This document shows, in pieces, positions 60,736 through 62,692 of a stretch of 62,692 bases of DNA. Within the stretch, counting starts at the first letter, position 1, and each line of letters begins with the position of its first letter. The notes under the pieces are model-generated. The model was not told the origin of the DNA. It did not search any database and saw only the letters and a list, made by a program, of their open reading frames with translations. Source of the DNA: Candidatus Paenalcaligenes intestinipullorum (lineage in GTDB: Bacteria; Pseudomonadota; Gammaproteobacteria; Burkholderiales; Burkholderiaceae_B); contig DWUQ01000152.1 of NCBI GenBank assembly GCA_019120675.1, positions 1-62,692 on the forward strand. The letters run 5' to 3'. The position numbers and the translations under genes are program-made.

Positions 60736-62216
60736 GTCGCGAAATTCTTTTATTAGTCGATGCTTTGGCGCGTGAAAAGGGCGTCGAGCCAGAAGTCGTG
60801 TTTGGTGCGCTCGAGGGTGCGTTAGCCTCTGCCATGAAGCGACGCTTCGAAGAGGATGCGGACATCCGTGTCTCAGTCAACCGCTCTACCGGCGAGCACG
60901 AAGGGTTTCGACGTTGGTTAGTCGTGCCGGACGAAGCGGGCCTCCAAGAGCCTGATCGCCAAGAGATGTACAGCGACGCCATCGAGTTTGCTCCCGATGT
61001 ACAGGTGGGCGATTACATCGAAGAGCCGCTCGAGCCAGTCGAGTTTGGACGTATCGGCGCTCAAGCCGCCAAGCAAGCCATCTTGCAACGTATCCGTGAT
61101 GCCGAGCGCGAGCAAGTCCTTGATGACTTCCTAGAGCGTGGGGAAACCATCGTATCAGGTACGGTCAAGCGCATTGACAAAGGCGATGCCATTATTGAAA
61201 TGGGCAAAATCGAAGCCCGTCTGCCGCGCAGTGAAATGATCCCACGCGAAAATATTCGCATGGGTGACCGTGTCCGTGCTTGGGTGCAGCGTATTGACCG
61301 CAGCGCACGCGGACAGCAGGTTATTTTATCGCGTACGGCTCCTGAGTTTATTCGAGAGCTTTTCGAAAATGAAGTGCCCGAAATCGAGCAAGGCTTATTG
61401 GAAATTAAAGCCGCAGCCCGCGATGCCGGTGTGCGTGCCAAGATAGCGGTGATTGCTTATGATCAGCGTATTGATCCAATTGGTACATGTGTAGGTATGC
61501 GTGGTTCGCGTGTTACCGCTGTACGCAATGAGCTTGGTGGTGAGCAAGTCGATATCGTGCTTTGGGCCGAGGATCCAGCCGAGTTTGTGATTGGTGCCTT
61601 AGCGCCAGCACATGTGCAGTCTATTTTAGTAGACGAAGACCGACATGCCATGGACGTGGTGGTGGACGCCGAAAACTTACCCAAAGCCATTGGTGCACGT
61701 GGGCAAAACGTTCGCCTTGCCTCTGAGCTAACCGGGTGGCAAATCAACATCATGACTCCCGAAGAAAATCAAAACCGTCAAGAGGAAGAGCGCCGCGAGC
61801 TACTGGATATGTTTGTCCAGCGTTTGGATGTAGACGAAGACTTAGCGAACATTCTGATCGACGAAGGCTTTACTGGTCTCGAAGAGGTCGCTTATGTGCC
61901 CATCCAAGAGCTGCTCGATATCGAAGAGTTCGACGAGGACACCGTAAATGAGCTGCGTACACGTGCTCGTAATACGTTGCTTTCCGAGGCCATCGCCCAA
62001 GAAGAGCTGGTGCAATCTGTAGCGCCCGAACTTCAAGAGCTCGAAGGCGTTACCCCTGATATCTTGGCGAAGCTCGCCGAAAAAGAAATCACAACGCTGG
62101 ATGATTTGGCCGAATTGGCCACCGATGAGCTTGCTGAGCTCAGCGGTTTGGATACCGAAGCGGCCAGTGAGCTGATTATGCGTGCCCGAGCACATTGGTT
62201 TGATGATGAAAACTAA
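60732..62216 (+). CDS. nusA: Transcription termination/antitermination factor NusA
   Basis: A 494-residue factor. The N-terminal RNA-polymerase domain starts SREILLLVDALAREKGVEPEVVFGALEGALASAMKRR. The S1 domain is near 135-200 (GETIVSGTVKRIDKGDAIIEMGKIEARLPRSEMIP). Two KH domains follow (RIDPIGTCVGMRGSRVTAVRNEL; LPKAIGARGQNVRLASELTGW). The C-terminal part holds two acidic repeats. It starts in the rimP stop. It also acts on attenuators, so it may act on its own leader. Confidence 0.97.
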   Translation: MSREILLLVDALAREKGVEPEVVFGALEGALASAMKRRFEEDADIRVSVNRSTGEHEGFRRWLVVPDEAGLQEPDRQEMYSDAIEFAPDVQVGDYIEEPLEPVEFGRIGAQAAKQAILQRIRDAEREQVLDDFLERGETIVSGTVKRIDKGDAIIEMGKIEARLPRSEMIPRENIRMGDRVRAWVQRIDRSARGQQVILSRTAPEFIRELFENEVPEIEQGLLEIKAAARDAGVRAKIAVIAYDQRIDPIGTCVGMRGSRVTAVRNELGGEQVDIVLWAEDPAEFVIGALAPAHVQSILVDEDRHAMDVVVDAENLPKAIGARGQNVRLASELTGWQINIMTPEENQNRQEEERRELLDMFVQRLDVDEDLANILIDEGFTGLEEVAYVPIQELLDIEEFDEDTVNELRTRARNTLLSEAIAQEELVQSVAPELQELEGVTPDILAKLAEKEITTLDDLAELATDELAELSGLDTEAASELIMRARAHWFDDEN

Positions 62217-62301
62217 TGCTGCACTGTGCGGGCAGACTTGCTTTGTCCGCACACCATAGGGGTTAAAGTTTATTAGAAAAATCGTTGTAAGAGAGAGTCG
62301 A

Positions 62302-62692
62302 ATGCCGAGTATTACAGTCGCCCAGTTTGCTGATGAAATTAAGTTACCTGCTCAAACCGTACTTGAGCAGTTGCGTGCTGCTGGGGTAGAGCTTAAGTCG
62401 GTGAACGATTCCGTCACCGAGGCTGATAAAGCAAAATTGATGGAATCTTTACGCCGTTCCCGCGGCGGTAACGAGAGCAACAAGCTAACTCTTACACGTC
62501 GCAAAACTTCCGAAATTCGTCAAGCGGATGGTTCAGGTCGCTCGCGTACGATCCAGGTCGAAACGCGTAAACGTCGTGTGTTTGTCAAGCGTGACACCAG
62601 CGAATTAGCGGCTGAAGCCGCTAAGGCAGCTAAGGCCGAGGCTGAGCAACAAGCGAGCAGCGCGGCCCAGCCAACTGCTGCGAGTCACAATG
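62302..62692 (+). CDS. infB: Translation initiation factor IF-2, N-terminal part
   Basis: The frame from ATG at 62302 runs off the window (130 codons). MPSITVAQFADEIKLPAQTVLEQLRAAGVELKSVNDSVTEADKAKLMESL is the IF2 N-terminal module. KLTLTRRKTSEIRQADGSGRSRTIQVETRKRRVFVKRD is also conserved in IF-2. The start of the Ala/Glu-rich linker follows. The GTPase domain lies outside. It follows nusA by 85 bases, as is standard. Confidence 0.95.
   Translation, partial: MPSITVAQFADEIKLPAQTVLEQLRAAGVELKSVNDSVTEADKAKLMESLRRSRGGNESNKLTLTRRKTSEIRQADGSGRSRTIQVETRKRRVFVKRDTSELAAEAAKAAKAEAEQQASSAAQPTAASHN

Overview
The window comes from a chromosome of a betaproteobacterium, most likely family Alcaligenaceae (Burkholderiales). 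The evidence is an EF-P with arginine at position 32 next to its rhamnosyltransferase EarP, a DUF2863 protein, a gntR-sdhCDAB-sdhE-gltA block followed by odhA-odhB-lpd-zapE, and a rimP-nusA-infB operon. I see no phage, plasmid, insertion sequence or CRISPR array. Most genes are housekeeping. The accessory character lies mainly in the first 13 kb and in the TRAP transporter operon.

Layout. Positions 1-13 kb form a mixed region: a cut-off membrane protein, a tyrosine phosphatase, a DUF3108 protein, a spacer holding relics of two sigma-54-system genes, a DUF4142 protein, an EamA exporter, a gadBC glutamate-dependent acid resistance operon, an acyltransferase, a truncated PucR-type regulator, tRNA-Arg(ACG), wrbA, a possible hotdog-fold protein, and a divergent pair of purine deaminases. 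Positions 13.6-21 kb hold DUF423, a four-gene oligopeptide-type ABC transporter with a membrane-anchored binding protein, and DUF1178. Positions 21-24 kb hold DUF2863-earP-efp.

Positions 24-43 kb are a central carbon block: acnB, mdh, a GntR regulator, sdhCDAB, sdhE, gltA, maeB, odhA, odhB and lpd. Together these encode much of the TCA cycle plus the malic enzyme exit to pyruvate. A nearly identical palindromic motif lies upstream of acnB and in the mdh/gntR intergenic region, so the GntR protein is a good candidate TCA regulator. gltA carries an in-frame TAA where citrate synthases have a conserved tyrosine; the rest of the gene is intact.

Positions 43-54 kb hold zapE, trpS, tex, a dinG/yoaA-type helicase, bamD, rluD and pgeF. 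Positions 54-57.5 kb are a dctPQM TRAP operon lying between two tRNA-fMet genes of the same orientation, each with its own terminator. Positions 57.6-62.7 kb hold scpB, rluB and the rimP-nusA-infB operon, with infB cut by the window end. The rimP leader carries a short peptide ORF with a good ribosome binding site, directly followed by a strong intrinsic terminator that ends 8 bases before the rimP ATG. This looks like an attenuator.

The observations most worth checking are the gltA nonsense codon, the rimP leader peptide plus terminator, the sigma-54 relics, the shared GntR-type motif, and the tRNA-fMet repeats around the TRAP operon.
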